A stretch of 43,604 nucleotides of DNA from Floccifex porci (GCF_009696175.1 NZ_VUMM01000014.1:1-43604); one strand, 5' to 3'; shown: positions 10,501-17,592, numbered from the stretch's first letter. Notes: generated from the sequence alone by a model not told the origin. Made by a program: numbers and translations.

Positions 10501-10989
10501 AAACCAAAGATAAATGAAAGCAGGTATGAATTTACACCTATTCCAATTAAAGGTGATATAGAACCGTTTAATAACTATAGGTCATTCTTGGCAACATTGA
10601 TTTCCAAATGTAATTCGATTACTGATGAAAATACATTGAAAGAAATAAAAGTTGCGATTGATAGTATCAATATTCATGATTCATCAAGAGTCGCAATAAT
10701 TAATTGGTTAACAAATCCACCAAAAGAACCTAAAATGACAAAAATGGCTCCATTGATTAGTGAATTGTATCCTGAAGTTTATAGAGCAGTAGCAAAATCA
10801 TTTTATGATTCAAACAACCCAAGAGAATGGACTTTAGCTGCTGTTAATACTCTTGAAAATATTGATTGTTCGTTACAAGGACAAATTAGAAGAGATATTA
10901 TTCAATCTATCATCACAAATCATATTTATCTTGAAAGAAATGATATCAAATCATTAGAAAAATGGACCAAAGTAGGAGGATTAAAATGA
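7597..10989 (+). CDS. HerA/DUF87-type ATPase with Ser/Gly/Thr-rich insert
   Basis: The 1130-residue protein is an additional-strand ATPase of the HerA/VirB4-like (DUF87) type, enzymes that form hexamers and pump DNA or protein through a central channel. Walker A is TGSTGTGKSTTVYRLL near residue 623 and Walker B is TVLEEAHNLL near 849. Later parts match HerA relatives, including an IIADQAP block and IIMRLPDQGDRE. Before the motor lies a 270-residue folded region, then about 140 residues (roughly 280-420) very rich in Gly, Ala, Ser and Thr with an N-terminal basis like a repeat tract, then a helix. This is about twice the size of a plain HerA. ATG 7597 has ggagg at six bases. Its stop overlaps the toxin start by four bases (ATGA). 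It may be a translocation motor for the toxin; that is inference. Confidence 0.8.
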   Translation: MGIKNVVKKIADKSAGTVSKLASLSSEELEKIENQRLSYLFDMPSVDDDESLELTGRLMAAASVEIYNAYLPQIKNLYSPIKNNVEYGKDFIPGHNIRYINITKWVTNKEENSLEKLINVYEVLSNEECNIALVFNRTVTKTNVYLAVTNTLNENNNTNIDIYKRRIVDAIKGNFPGSEYIDDGIGTLPCFNDELKYSIAYASNIPAEKSEKFISQTIEKLLDGIVPIRKNQEYTIVLLATPIQDVEERKLKLAEFYTALSPYASWQTDFHFNDMQAFGASATIGVNVGASAGVQKGTNHSNTDTDGSTTNESKTDTDTTSEAVTKGSSDTAGGSIFGSGTASAGVLGTGASATAGTSVDYRHTWSRSKTSTTGKSVAKTVGKAITKSSAKTIGSTASGSLGANFGANFARSSSVTATVGKNEGITQSHTNYTIKHTLEVLEEQMKRYEQSVALGMWDFAAYILSEDMDIANNVAHSYVALTQGEKSYMSQASINLWRGDTDSEESLNAKEIYQYISNLRHPIFGLDPGIINLDSTFLVYPSVVTATTCLSGKELAYSLNFPKSSISGLPVIECTEFGRDISRYSQFESEKNIKLGNIFHMNHMESTTVSLDVNSMASHTFITGSTGTGKSTTVYRLLNELRKKDVNFLVIEPAKGEYKNIFGNRKDVNVFGTNPKKNELLKLNPFSFNEDIHVLEHIDRLTELFNVCWPMYAAMPAVLKKAIEYAYKDCGWDLDNSINEYSESYYPTFTDVARNIKSIIDSSEYDAENKGAYKGSLLTRLESLTNGINGMIFTKDELSDEILFDENTIVDLSRVGSNETKSLLMGILVLKLQEYRMSTSDMNANLRHITVLEEAHNLLKRTSFEQFSESSNLLGKSVEMISNAIAEMRTFGEGFIIADQAPALLDMAAIRNTNTKIIMRLPDQGDRELVGKAANLNDNQIKELARLPKGVAAIYQNEWIEPILCQIKKPKINESRYEFTPIPIKGDIEPFNNYRSFLATLISKCNSITDENTLKEIKVAIDSINIHDSSRVAIINWLTNPPKEPKMTKMAPLISELYPEVYRAVAKSFYDSNNPREWTLAAVNTLENIDCSLQGQIRRDIIQSIITNHIYLERNDIKSLEKWTKVGGLK

Positions 10990-11756
10990 ATCTAGACAAA
11001 CTATCTAAACCAGAAATGTCAAATTCTACTTCATTAGAATCTTCTTTGTTTGATCCTGACAACCGCATAGAATTAAACGATACAGATCCTGAGGAATTTA
11101 CGGATGATAAACCTGATTTGAATGAAGAATCTGGAAATAGTGATCCAGATAAACGAATTAAATCAGATGATATTGATAAAGATAATCATCTAGATTCAGT
11201 AATTGACTCAGATTGTCTTAATAATATGGAAACAGGAGGAAATGAATTTAATCCTAATAATAGAATAGATACAAAAAATAAGGTGTATTATGATGATAAT
11301 GAAAAACAATATCGTGAAGGAGATAAACTTCTACCAAATAACAGTTATGAATTAAATGGGTATGCTTATGAAACTGATAAAAAGGGAAGAATCGTTTCTG
11401 CCGGAGGAAAACTTAGAATCGTTGATTCAACTTCAAGGAATATGGAAAGAGATATTAATACGGTAGGTAAAGGATACGAAAAAGAAAATGACAATAAAGG
11501 TCATGTGATTGGTCACCAATTTGGTGGAGATGATCGTTTAGGTAATCTTATAGCGCAAGACAAAAAAGAAAATCAAGGTGAGTATGCAAGACTTGAAAAC
11601 AAACTTGCTGATGCGGTAAAAGAAGGAAAAAATGTGACAGTTGATATTAAAATAGACTATTTACAAGGTTCATATAGACCATCCAAAATTGTATATACTT
11701 ATAGTATTGATGGTAAAGTAAGTCAGCAAACATTCAAAAACAGGAGTAGTAAGTAA
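10986..11756 (+). CDS. Polymorphic-toxin-type DNA/RNA non-specific endonuclease
   Basis: The 256-residue protein ends in a His-Asn type nuclease domain (Endonuclea_NS_2-like): KGHVIGHQFGGDDRLGNLIA at 171-190 with His173, His177 and Asn187, then QDKKENQGEYARLEN. Such domains are toxic tips of polymorphic toxins that degrade nucleic acid. The N-terminal 100 residues are acidic, seem unstructured and hold three copies of a [FS][DN]P[DN][NK]RI motif at 22-28, 52-58 and 88-94. There is no signal peptide and no LXG or WXG domain. I start at ATG 10986, six bases after aggagg and overlapping the ATPase stop; an upstream ATG at 10962 has no such site. It is followed by its likely immunity gene with a one-base overlap. 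Confidence 0.85.
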   Translation: MNLDKLSKPEMSNSTSLESSLFDPDNRIELNDTDPEEFTDDKPDLNEESGNSDPDKRIKSDDIDKDNHLDSVIDSDCLNNMETGGNEFNPNNRIDTKNKVYYDDNEKQYREGDKLLPNNSYELNGYAYETDKKGRIVSAGGKLRIVDSTSRNMERDINTVGKGYEKENDNKGHVIGHQFGGDDRLGNLIAQDKKENQGEYARLENKLADAVKEGKNVTVDIKIDYLQGSYRPSKIVYTYSIDGKVSQQTFKNRSSK

Positions 11757-12115
11757 TGACAATAAAATTATTTCAAAAAATATATGAAAAGTTAAATGTG
11801 TATCTACCAGAAGAGTGGGAAAAGATCGTATACTACGCTTATTATCCAACAGATGACAGTTATGACATGAAATTCTATGTTAATGTTGATCAAAAATATA
11901 AAAGTTGTTTTGATTATATTAATCATTATAAGATAGCTGATTTGTTTTCTGATATTGATGATTTGATTTATCCAATTAGAGAGACTATGAATGATAAGTG
12001 GACAATCATGACCATCACCGTTGAAAAAAATGGAAAATTTAAAACTGATTACGTATACGATAGAATAAATGAAACAGAATTCTTTAAAAAATGGGAAAGT
12101 CAATATTTAAAATAA
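11756..12115 (+). CDS. YezG/DUF600 family immunity protein
   Basis: The 119-residue cytoplasmic protein resembles the YezG (DUF600) family, whose founding member is encoded beside the YeeF toxin of Bacillus subtilis, a toxin ending in the same nuclease class. Typical features are the LPEEWEKIVYYAYY start, the Trp-rich KWTIMTITVEKNGKF strand pair and the FFKKWESQYL end. It should bind and block the nuclease encoded just before it. The ATG shares its A with the toxin stop codon (TAATG), so the two are translated together, which suits a toxin and its antidote. It is the last gene of the operon; a strong terminator follows 25 bases later. Confidence 0.85.
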   Translation: MTIKLFQKIYEKLNVYLPEEWEKIVYYAYYPTDDSYDMKFYVNVDQKYKSCFDYINHYKIADLFSDIDDLIYPIRETMNDKWTIMTITVEKNGKFKTDYVYDRINETEFFKKWESQYLK

Positions 12116-12139
12116 ACTGAAGAAATTCAAAAATACAAT

Positions 12140-12179
12140 AAAGCGACTTAAAGCAATTTGCTGTAAGTCGCTTTCTTTT
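12140..12179 (+). terminator. Terminator of the NTPase/toxin/immunity operon
   Basis: A perfect 11-bp stem, aaagcgactta (12140-12150) with taagtcgcttt (12164-12174), encloses a 13-base loop that can itself pair agca/tgct, followed by a T-rich tail. Confidence 0.9.
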
Positions 12180-12553
12180 ATGACGTATATATTTCGATTT
12201 AAAAGTAGTAGAATCTTAACAAAGAAAGTCTAGGAATATTTGTAAAATAGAAAACTTCTTTCCTATAACGGAATTGTAGATTTTTGTTGATTTAAAAAGT
12301 TATTCATGATTAATCTTGAATCAATACGATCTCTAACACATTTAGAAAACAATTCAATCAGTATATTGTTTGACATAGCACAGAAGAATTATTAGTTTAT
12401 GTGAGTTAATGGGTTTAAGCTAAAAATAGCTAAAGAGATCAGTTTTTATTATCCTAAGTGTGTTGTCCATAAAGCTCAGGTAGAAACCTCTGATATTATA
12501 TTGTACAATGAAATCACAAGTGAGATTTAAATTTGAATTAATGGAGTTTTGAT
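12180..12553 (+). other. 374-base gap with a possible coding remnant
   Basis: No intact gene is seen. Codons 12405-12530 stay open for 41 residues (ending AQVETSDIILYNEITSEI) and could be the tail of a lost gene, but there is no start or recognised motif. An earlier open stretch near 12307 is broken by TAG and TGA codons. No convincing promoter for the gene at 12554 was found. Confidence 0.35.
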
Positions 12554-12901
12554 ATGAATAATAAAATATATAAGATGTCCTTTTCAAAGGTTTATTCTCT
12601 TCTTATCGCAAAGGCTGAGAAAAAGGGACGAACAAGAGATGAAATGGATGAAATCACTTGCTGGTTAACGGGATATAGTAAAGAACAGATTGATGAATTT
12701 TTAATAAAGGATATTGAATATGGAGAGTTCTTTTTGAATGCTCCACAACTTAATGAGAATCGGAAAAAGATTACAGGAAAGATTTGTGGTATTCGTGTAG
12801 AAGAAATAGAAGAACCGCTGATGCAGGAAATTCGCTATCTTGATAAATTGGTTGATGAACTAGCAAAAGGAAAATCATTGGATAAAATATTGAGAAAATA
12901 A
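12554..12901 (+). CDS. DUF2200 family protein
   Basis: The 115-residue protein matches the DUF2200 family along its length: KIYKMSFSKVYSLLIAKAEK at the start, then RDEMDEITCWLTGYS, and near the end the conserved RVEEIEEPLMQEIRYLDKLV. The function of the family is unknown; the proteins are small, soluble and helical. A weak ribosome site (tggag) lies 10 bases before ATG 12554. The gene sits with other small uncharacterised genes between the toxin operon and adenine deaminase. Confidence 0.9.
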   Translation: MNNKIYKMSFSKVYSLLIAKAEKKGRTRDEMDEITCWLTGYSKEQIDEFLIKDIEYGEFFLNAPQLNENRKKITGKICGIRVEEIEEPLMQEIRYLDKLVDELAKGKSLDKILRK

Positions 12902-12924
12902 AATATTTTTTTGAAGGTTTTGTT

Positions 12925-13326
12925 GTGTAGACATGTCCTAAATGTGGAAGAATATTTAAAAGAACGAACCAGGGACACTATTGTGGTACGGCACCTGAAA
13001 GTGTTGATGAATATATAGAATTACAGATTCTACAAGCAAGAATATATATTATAGAATTAAGAAATATAATTCAACGTTGTGTTCCTGAAGTAAAAGAGAG
13101 AATTGCCTGGAGCATGCCTTTATTTGAAAAAGACAAGCATTCGATATCTTTAGCTGATTGTAAAAAACATATCAGTCTATATGTGGATACAAAAACGATT
13201 GAAATGTTAAAACCACAACCAAGTGAATTGGAAATAAAGAAAAATGCGATTTATATTCCATACGATAAAGATTTGCCAATAAAGACAATTGAAAATGTGA
13301 TAAGACAAAGTTTTGATACAAAATGA
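12925..13326 (+). pseudogene. DUF1801 protein with zinc-ribbon start, stop codon in place of codon 2
   Basis: The frame reads GTG (12925), TAG, then TCPKCGRIFKRTNQGHYCG, continues as a DUF1801 (YdhG-like) domain with RIAWSMPLFEKD and ends at 13326. Related proteins begin Met-Trp-Thr-Cys-Pro, so the TAG sits exactly where a Trp codon (TGG) is expected: a single G-to-A change. A gaagg lies seven bases before the GTG. No alternative start exists before ATG 13114, which would leave only 70 residues without the zinc ribbon and half the domain. DUF1801 proteins include a putative iron chaperone, but the role is poorly known. The break looks recent because the rest of the frame is clean. Confidence 0.75.
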
Positions 13327-13436
13327 TTCATTTAGTTTCTGAAACAGAAAAGACAAGATGATTTAAGTAAGAATGATAAAAATTTCAGTCTTGTGGAGAG
13401 TCTGAAAGCATGTATGAATTTGCAGGAGGAATGAAC

Positions 13437-13631
13437 ATGAGAAAATGCATACGTTGTGAGATTGAAATGATAGATGGACATGATGTTAAAGTAGAAGGAG
13501 CAGCTTACGGATTGAAGATTACAAAGCCTGATATCTTTAAAGAAAACTTAGGAAAGGTTCACGCAGCTGTATGCCCTGAATGCGGATATATAGAGTTTTA
13601 TCTTGAGGATACATCAAAGATAAAGAAGTAA
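13437..13631 (+). CDS. Small zinc-ribbon nucleic-acid-binding-like protein
   Basis: The 64-residue protein has two Cys pairs, CIRCE at residues 4-7 and CPECG near 46-49, placed to form a four-Cys zinc ribbon, with an acidic C-terminal end. Proteins of this shape are often annotated as nucleic-acid-binding, without known function. I choose ATG 13437, seven bases after aggagg; the ATG at 13431 is one base after that site and another at 13410 is upstream of it. A hairpin follows immediately after the stop. Confidence 0.75.
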   Translation: MRKCIRCEIEMIDGHDVKVEGAAYGLKITKPDIFKENLGKVHAAVCPECGYIEFYLEDTSKIKK

Positions 13632-13667
13632 AATTCCAGTTTGTCAAATTAGGAAATTGGAATTTTT
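13631..13667 (+). terminator. Hairpin between the zinc-ribbon gene and the next gene
   Basis: aaattccagttt (13631-13642) pairs with aaattggaattt (13654-13665) over 12 positions with one G-T pair, followed by five T. The ggagg of the next gene begins at 13668, directly after it, so the hairpin may act as an attenuator. Confidence 0.5.
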
Positions 13668-13681
13668 GGAGGTATATGGAA

Positions 13682-14020
13682 ATGAATAAGAAACAGCTAC
13701 ACGCAGCACAAACAGCAATGATTGAATGGTTATCTGACCCTCATGAATTAGGAAAAAAGCCTTTCAAAATTGAATGTGCAGGTGAATTTGATTTTAATGA
13801 AATGCATTATTACATTTTCAAATTCAAAGCATCGTTGCTTGGTAAATGGCTTGTTGGCGTTTGTGGTGGTTTTGAAGATGATGATTTAGAACCATGCGGA
13901 CATATTTTCAGCAAGATGCAAGAATATAATGAAACTACTGCTAAAAATGTGTGTATTACAATGGTTGAAAATATTATGGCATACTGGAAAGAACAAGCCG
14001 CCAAATATAATAACCAATAA
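13682..14020 (+). CDS. Uncharacterised 112-residue protein
   Basis: I do not recognise this family. The protein is soluble-looking, with a helical start (KKQLHAAQTAMIEWLSDPHE), a central beta-rich part (FDFNEMHYYIFKFKASLLGK), a Gly-rich turn (VGVCGGFEDDDLEPCGH) and a helical end with VENIMAYWKEQA. Two Cys and a His in the middle could bind metal, but no standard motif is present. The ATG at 13682 lies nine bases after ggagg; another ATG at 13676 is only three bases away, so the later one is preferred. It is probably transcribed from the same direction as the zinc-ribbon gene, partly separated by a hairpin. Confidence 0.6.
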   Translation: MNKKQLHAAQTAMIEWLSDPHELGKKPFKIECAGEFDFNEMHYYIFKFKASLLGKWLVGVCGGFEDDDLEPCGHIFSKMQEYNETTAKNVCITMVENIMAYWKEQAAKYNNQ

Positions 14021-14342
14021 TACAAATCCCGGTTTGTCAGACTAACTCCAAACATGTAAGATTGCTTTCATTATGCAGGCGGTCTTTTTTTTTGCGTTCA
14101 TAAATTTAATAAAATAATAAGTAATCTTAATAAAAGATAAATATGCTTTGGTACAAGATGAAAGATATTGATTATAGTTTCAATTTCATATATGGATTGG
14201 AAAGTATGGTATAATACAGAATAATACCATCGTAAAATTTAAAGTTTGAAAATAATATACAACAAATAAAATACAGGCTTATTCATAGTTGGATTTAAGT
14301 TAACCTGATTTTTTTAGTGAATAATAGAAAGCGTGAAAAAAT
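14021..14342 (+). promoter_or_regulatory. Intergenic region with extended -10 promoter for adenine deaminase
   Basis: TGgTATAAT at 14207-14215 is an extended -10 element with no good -35 box. It would give a leader of about 120 bases. I looked for a purine riboswitch, as is sometimes found before purine genes, and did not see its conserved core. A T-run at 14086-14095 follows imperfect pairing and may end the upstream transcript. Confidence 0.55.
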
Positions 14343-16076
14343 ATGAAAGAAATAATAAAAAATATAAAGGCAGCTCGATCTGAAAAAAAAGCAGAGCTGG
14401 TTTTAAAAAACGCAAATATTGTGAATGTTTTTATCAATGCACTGGAAAAGGCGGATGTTGCTATTGAAGATGGCATTATTGTTGGTATTGGTGAATATGA
14501 AGGAGAGACAGAAATTGATTTAGAGGGGAAATACTTATGTCCCGGTTTTATAGATGGACACATTCATATTGAAAGTTCTTTTCTTTGTGGAGCCAATTTT
14601 GAGAAAGCAGTTTTACCACATGGGACAACCGCTATCATTACCGATCCGCATGAAATAGCCAATGTTGCGGGTATAAAAGGAATCAAATTTATGATGGAAA
14701 CAACAGAAAATTTGAGTCTGTCTGTTTATTTTACTTTGCCTTCCTGTGTACCATCTACGGATTTAGATGAATCAGGTGCTATTTTAGAGGCAGCAGACTT
14801 ATATTCCTTATATTCCAGTCCACGTGTGGTGGGTCTTTCAGAAGTGATGAATGTATATGGAACCATTCATGGGGATGAAAAGGTTCTTCAAAAGATTGTA
14901 GATTGTAAAGTAAATGGAAAAGTAGTGGATGGACATGCGCCAGATGTAAAGGGTAAAGATTTGAATGCTTATATTGTTGCAGGGGTACAATCGGATCATG
15001 AATGTACAGATATTCAGGAAGCAATGGAAAAGCTAAAACGAGGACAGTATATTATGATACGAGAAGGGACAGCGGCACATAATTTAAAGGCATTATTGCC
15101 TTTATTTAAAGAGCCTTATTGTCAAAGATGTATGCTTGTTACAGATGATAAACATCCGGATGATTTACTGCGTTTGGGACATATTGATGATATCATTCGA
15201 AAAGCCATTTCGTTTGGAGTGAATCCTTTAATTGCAATCAAAATGGCAACTTTAGTTCCATCACAATATTTTAAATTAGAAAAGATGGGAGCTGTTGCTC
15301 CTGGTTTTAAAGCCGATCTTCTTGTTTTATCGAATTTAGATTCTCTAAGAATTGAAAAAGTATACAAGAGTGGAAAATTGATAGTAGAGAATGGAAAAGT
15401 TATACAATCTTCAAAATTATCCATTGATTCATCTGATTATGAGGAAGTTTTACATTCATTCCATCTTAATGAAATTACTATAGAAGATCTTCAACTTCAT
15501 CAACAAGGAGAAAATGAACGTGTTATTTGTTTGATGCCAAATGAATTATTAACAACAGAAAAAATTATACCATTTCAGAAACAGGAAGGAATGGCACCTG
15601 GTGTAAATACAAAAGAAGGAATTGTGAAATTAGCTGTATTTGAAAGACATAAAAATACGAATCATGCTGGATTAGGTTTTTTAGGAAATTATCCTCTTAA
15701 AAAAGGAGCGGTTGCTTCAAGCATTGCTCATGATTCGCATAATTTAATTGTAGCTGGAACCAGAGATGAAGATATGGTGTTAGCTGCAAATACAGTGATT
15801 CAGAATCAGGGAGGTCTTGCTTTTGTTGTGGATGGAAAAGTTTTAGGCGAAGTTGAACTTCCTATTGCAGGTTTAATGAGTTTTAAAGATGCAGAAACAT
15901 TGAGTAAGAAAATGAATCAAATGAAACAAATTTTATCAGAATATGGAATAAATAGTGATATTGATCCATTTATGACGTTAGCTTTTGTGAGTTTACCAGT
16001 TATACCAGAATTAAGATTGAATACATTTGGTTTAATAGATGTAGAGAAACAGGAAATCATACCTTCTGTGTTTTAA
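14343..16076 (+). CDS. ade: Adenine deaminase
   Basis: The 577-residue protein belongs to the amidohydrolase-type adenine deaminases, which convert adenine to hypoxanthine and ammonia for purine salvage. The metal-binding GFIDGHIHIESS starts at residue 69 (His73, His75). Family blocks follow: PHGTTAIITDPHEIANV, then DGHAPDVKGKDLNAYI, LVTDDKHPDDLL and, in the C-terminal domain, AVFERHKNTNHAGLGFL and SIAHDSHNLIVAGTRDEDM. Length is normal for the family. The ribosome site before ATG 14343 is weak (agcg-tgaa). It is a single-gene unit, divergent in neither direction from purine genes, with its own promoter at about 14210. Confidence 0.95.
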   Translation: MKEIIKNIKAARSEKKAELVLKNANIVNVFINALEKADVAIEDGIIVGIGEYEGETEIDLEGKYLCPGFIDGHIHIESSFLCGANFEKAVLPHGTTAIITDPHEIANVAGIKGIKFMMETTENLSLSVYFTLPSCVPSTDLDESGAILEAADLYSLYSSPRVVGLSEVMNVYGTIHGDEKVLQKIVDCKVNGKVVDGHAPDVKGKDLNAYIVAGVQSDHECTDIQEAMEKLKRGQYIMIREGTAAHNLKALLPLFKEPYCQRCMLVTDDKHPDDLLRLGHIDDIIRKAISFGVNPLIAIKMATLVPSQYFKLEKMGAVAPGFKADLLVLSNLDSLRIEKVYKSGKLIVENGKVIQSSKLSIDSSDYEEVLHSFHLNEITIEDLQLHQQGENERVICLMPNELLTTEKIIPFQKQEGMAPGVNTKEGIVKLAVFERHKNTNHAGLGFLGNYPLKKGAVASSIAHDSHNLIVAGTRDEDMVLAANTVIQNQGGLAFVVDGKVLGEVELPIAGLMSFKDAETLSKKMNQMKQILSEYGINSDIDPFMTLAFVSLPVIPELRLNTFGLIDVEKQEIIPSVF

Positions 16077-16439
16077 TAAAATACAATCAAAGTGAAATTA
16101 AATTGTGTTATTAGGTTCAAGAATGAATTTTTATTTTATTTCCTTTAAATTAATAATTTATGCATTTTAAGAGTTTTTTTGCCATAGAAATATTTTTATT
16201 TGCATAACTTGGCTATCTAAAATATTTTGGGGGCGATCTTGGGGTCGGCCCTTTTAAATTGTACCCTATAGAATGGACACCTATGCACTGTATAACATCT
16301 TTTCTCTGTCATATGTCATTACCTCACATTTCATTATTTTGGAGTCGGCATTCCAAATACTCCCTCTATATATCCAAAGTTTCAGAGAGGCTTATACAAC
16401 ATGTTTTAGTAAAAAAAATGTCAAGATGAGAAAAAGGGC
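16077..16439. other. Intergenic region with hairpin and IS-end-like sequence
   Basis: No gene is supported. A GC-rich hairpin (gggc 16231-16234 with gccc 16248-16251, then four T) may end the adenine deaminase transcript. From 16261 the sequence tgtaccctatagaatggaca resembles an IS3-type terminus and could be an IS scar. The open frame at 16273-16464 has no family features and no ribosome site. Confidence 0.4.
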
Positions 16440-16476
16440 AAAAAGAAACCTCCGTATGAATTGAATCATACGAAGG
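16440..16476 (-). terminator. Terminator for the minus-strand DUF308 gene
   Basis: cgtatga (16453-16459) and tcatacg (16466-16472) form the stem core, with cc/gg closing pairs. Read on the minus strand it is followed by a T-rich tail (complement of 16440-16448). It lies 24 bases after the stop at 16500. Confidence 0.75.
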
Positions 16477-16499
16477 ATCAATATACTTATCATCATCAA

Positions 16500-17012
16500 T
16501 TATCCTGAATGGGATATATTACAAAATGGAAAACTAACTGCTATTATTTCCAATCCTAATATAATTACATGATTGGATATCTTTTCAATCGGATTAAACA
16601 GAAGGAGTAATGCTAGCGTGATTCGTACGAAAAATTCTATCATTGGTATAACACAATTATTATTTCTACAAAAGAACTGCCTAATTGTCACATTCAATGA
16701 TTTAGATGCTTTTCTTATACCGATAATTGCCCAAGTAATTCCTAATGCCTTCAACGAATTGGAACCTTTCAGTAGAAATGCAACCCCCATAATAAACATC
16801 ATAATACTATATGCTAATTCGTCTGCCTGCTTTTCAAAGAACTTTTTTTCCTTAAAATAGCTTACTACCATCAGTGTGCCTACAAGTACCATAGCGCTTC
16901 CTAATAAATAAGGCAACAGAAGAGTTACTCTATCAGAAAACAAAATACAGATTAATCCTAGAGATGGAAACAATATACTCTTGACTTTTAATATTCTATT
17001 CATTTTTCTCAT
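16500..17012 (-). CDS. DUF308/HdeD-like membrane protein
   Basis: The 170-residue protein has about six hydrophobic segments separated by short basic loops, including VTLLLPYLLGSAMVLVGTLM and LAYSIMMFIMGVAFLLKGS, the pattern of DUF308 (HdeD-like) inner-membrane proteins. The function of this family outside enteric acid resistance is unknown. Its ATG at 17012 overlaps the stop of the broken TVP38 gene (ATGA), so the two were once translated together. A second, broken DUF308 gene lies at 19075-19672, suggesting that pairs of these proteins belonged to one operon. A second ATG at 17003 is an alternative start; neither has a strong ribosome site. Confidence 0.7.
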   Translation of the reverse strand: MRKMNRILKVKSILFPSLGLICILFSDRVTLLLPYLLGSAMVLVGTLMVVSYFKEKKFFEKQADELAYSIMMFIMGVAFLLKGSNSLKALGITWAIIGIRKASKSLNVTIRQFFCRNNNCVIPMIEFFVRITLALLLLFNPIEKISNHVIILGLEIIAVSFPFCNISHSG

Positions 17013-17511
17013 TTCTCTCTTGTTCTTTTATTCATATAGTGTTTCAAGACAACAGTTCCGGCAGCAACAAAAATTCTTAATAATAATACCATGATAAACT
17101 CTATTAAAATGGATTGCTCAACTTAGTTCCAAGCAAAGTAGTAGTAACAATACTGAGCAAAGAACCGCTTATTCCTCTGTCAGATAAGTAGTGAATTTCA
17201 CTCCACAAGTGCCAAAATACAGGCTCACAATGTCACCTGGCAAAAATCCAACAATTCTGGTAATAAAGCATACAAAAAAGCATTTTCATTCTGATATCCT
17301 GTCAGTTGTTGAACCTTGGGATATCTAGTCCCAATATACTGTATAATATCCTCACCGCTCTATCTTCTGATCCAATAAGGAATCGTAATGGTTGTCGTCA
17401 GTCCAACCATACTTACCATCACAGCTATAAATGGTGTAAACAGAATTCCACTTCTCAAATATAGAATCGACAATGGGAACATAATTGTAAGGCTTTTGAG
17501 AGCAAAGAATA
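17009..17511 (-). pseudogene. TVP38/TMEM64 (DedA-like) membrane protein, decayed
   Basis: Fragments in three frames rebuild most of a TVP38/TMEM64 protein, a DedA-superfamily membrane protein probably involved in lipid handling. They are [20 protein letters not shown] and TTTITIPYWIR, then YQNENAFLYALLPELLDF, then the family hallmark PGDIVSLYFGTCGVKFTTYL, then LSIVTTTLLGTKLSNPF, and finally a basic C-terminus ending NKRTREK. In-frame stops and at least three frameshifts separate them. The N-terminal end is replaced by a piece of metK. The stop overlaps the next gene by four bases. Confidence 0.75.
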
Positions 17512-17592
17512 ATCTGAAATAGCATCACACATTTTATCTGGATGCCCTTCTGTGACAGACTCTAATGTAAAAAATCGGTTACTTTTGTTCAT
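17512..17592 (-). pseudogene. metK N-terminal fragment (S-adenosylmethionine synthetase)
   Basis: The 27 codons from ATG 17592 read [20 protein letters not shown] then MCDAISD, the unmistakable start of S-adenosylmethionine synthetase, including the GHPDK ATP-binding segment. The homology ends abruptly after AISD, where TVP38 sequence begins in another frame. This is a junction made by deletion or recombination, not slow decay. The remaining 90 percent or more of metK is not in the window. Confidence 0.8.

Noticed and set aside
10986-11300. LXG, WXG100 or signal-peptide domain on the nuclease toxin
   Set aside because: The N-terminus is acidic and lacks the helical or hydrophobic pattern these need.
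12925-12930. Pyrrolysine or other recoding at the TAG
   Set aside because: The position is a conserved Trp near the start, so a simple nonsense mutation explains it better.
14100-14342. Purine riboswitch before adenine deaminase
   Set aside because: The conserved junction core was not found; only a promoter is supported.
16273-16464. A 63-residue plus-strand open frame
   Set aside because: No ribosome site, no recognisable motif, and it runs into the terminator of the minus-strand gene.
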